From Mycobacterium terramassiliense (GTDB lineage Bacteria > Actinomycetota > Actinomycetes > Mycobacteriales > Mycobacteriaceae): a stretch of DNA of 64,000 nt. The position numbers and the translations under genes were made by a program. The stretch lies in the NCBI RefSeq assembly GCF_900157385.1, contig NZ_LT717698.1, forward strand, positions 45,312 through 109,311, given 5' to 3'. The notes under the pieces were generated by a model that did no database searches, was not told where the DNA came from, and saw only the letters and a program-made list of their open reading frames with translations. Positions 63,571-64,000 of the stretch are shown here, piece by piece. The stretch's first letter is position 1, and each line of letters opens with the position of its first letter.

Positions 63571-64000
63571 CTAGGGACGGGCGATCATCGAGGTCGAGGC
63601 TTCGGCAAGCAATTCGCGGTTCTGGTTGCGGTACACCGTGTGCCAGGTGACCAGGACGAATCTGCCCGAGCGGCCTTGCTTTTCGACGATGGACTCGATG
63701 GTGCGGATCATCTCGATCTCGTCGCGGTGGTAGGCCGGCAGGTGGAAGGCGAAGCTCTCCCCGCCGGCCATCCGCTTGGGGGCGCGGGGAAACGCGAGGC
63801 TGCCGGAGACCGCGCCGGAGGATCCGTCGGGCCGCAGCGCCTCGAGGTGCGTGACGCCGAGCACGGCGTATTGCAGGAACAGAGGGGGACAGATGATGTC
63901 GCGAAACCCGTTGGCGCGCGCATACTCCGGGTCGAACCACAGCGGGTTGTGGTCACCGACGGCGGCCGCCCAGCGCTGCCAATCGCGCCGGTTCACCTCC
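63571..64000 (-). CDS. MaoC-like/FAS1-type dehydratase domain protein, 5' end outside window
   Basis: At least 142 residues of a hot-dog protein are visible. RRDWQRWAAAVGDHNPLWFD is the N-terminal dehydratase motif and ICPPLFLQYAV follows. The frame is open to the right edge. A GTG at 63996 follows a partial GGAGG, but homologues begin earlier, so the true start is probably beyond base 64000. It is the first visible gene of the operon. Confidence 0.8.
   Translation of the reverse strand, partial: EVNRRDWQRWAAAVGDHNPLWFDPEYARANGFRDIICPPLFLQYAVLGVTHLEALRPDGSSGAVSGSLAFPRAPKRMAGGESFAFHLPAYHRDEIEMIRTIESIVEKQGRSGRFVLVTWHTVYRNQNRELLAEASTSMIARP

Overview
The window is GC-rich actinobacterial DNA with strong mycobacterial hallmarks. 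It has a PE-family gene, a PPE relic, a DUF222/13E12-type HNH gene, a cutinase-like secreted esterase, a Ddn-like F420-type oxidoreductase, a mycofactocin-type SDR, many TetR regulators and many lipid or sterol-type catabolic enzymes. Several starts look leaderless, with a TANNNT hexamer ending exactly 6 nt before the start codon. A slow-growing Mycobacterium is the best guess; the species cannot be read from the window. No rRNA, tRNA, CRISPR array or intact insertion sequence was seen.

Layout. 1-4.2 kb: a PE gene on the minus strand whose 3' part is replaced by an inverted perfect copy (at least 318 bp) of the neighbouring Rieske oxygenase gene, then the intact oxygenase coupled to a KstD-like flavoprotein. 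4.2-10.1 kb: crotonase, methyltransferase, two TetR genes (one behind a tiny leaderless ORF), cutinase, SnoaL-like and YbjQ-type genes. 10.3-17.4 kb: a MacB/FtsX-type ABC exporter resembling Rv0986-Rv0987, a rearranged PPE relic, and an SDR / FAD monooxygenase / DUF4389 / methyltransferase operon. 17.9-24.6 kb: a SigF-like sigma factor without an anti-sigma gene, 56-bp tandem repeats, a lipoprotein with a non-lipidated paralogue 4.6 kb away, a sulfite-oxidase-like enzyme with a divergent LysR, and a beta-lactamase-fold hydrolase.

24.7-31.1 kb is a tightly packed plus-strand operon: TetR, P450, SDR, amidohydrolase, an intact M24 peptidase-fold enzyme, and a second M24 protein that has lost nearly all metal ligands. 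31.1-32.5 kb is the DUF222/HNH gene. 32.9-41.2 kb is a minus-strand operon under a TetR gene: P450, mycofactocin-type SDR, crotonase, a double-domain CaiB/BaiF CoA-transferase, SDR, and a kinase-fold protein with an altered catalytic loop. 41.3-49.2 kb holds single genes: SecDF-P1-head-like lipoprotein, sugar isomerase, Gfo/Idh/MocA, FAD monooxygenase, sulfatase divergent from nitronate monooxygenase, and a MarR/GbsR regulator coupled to a methyltransferase. 49.2-57.2 kb mixes an alpha/beta-hydrolase relic, an amidohydrolase, an acyl-CoA synthetase/class II aldolase pair, small membrane or secreted proteins and an SDR with a 3' frameshift.

57.2-64 kb is a minus-strand operon that runs off the right edge: MaoC-like x2, Ltp-type thiolase, DUF35, HSL-type esterase, Baeyer-Villiger-type monooxygenase and acyl-CoA ligase. 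The set reads as ring or ketone oxygenation, ester hydrolysis, CoA activation, hydration and retro-aldol release. Taken together the window looks like an accessory catabolic island of oxygenase plus CoA-pathway cassettes, each with a local regulator, with rearranged PE/PPE genes among the cassettes at its left side.
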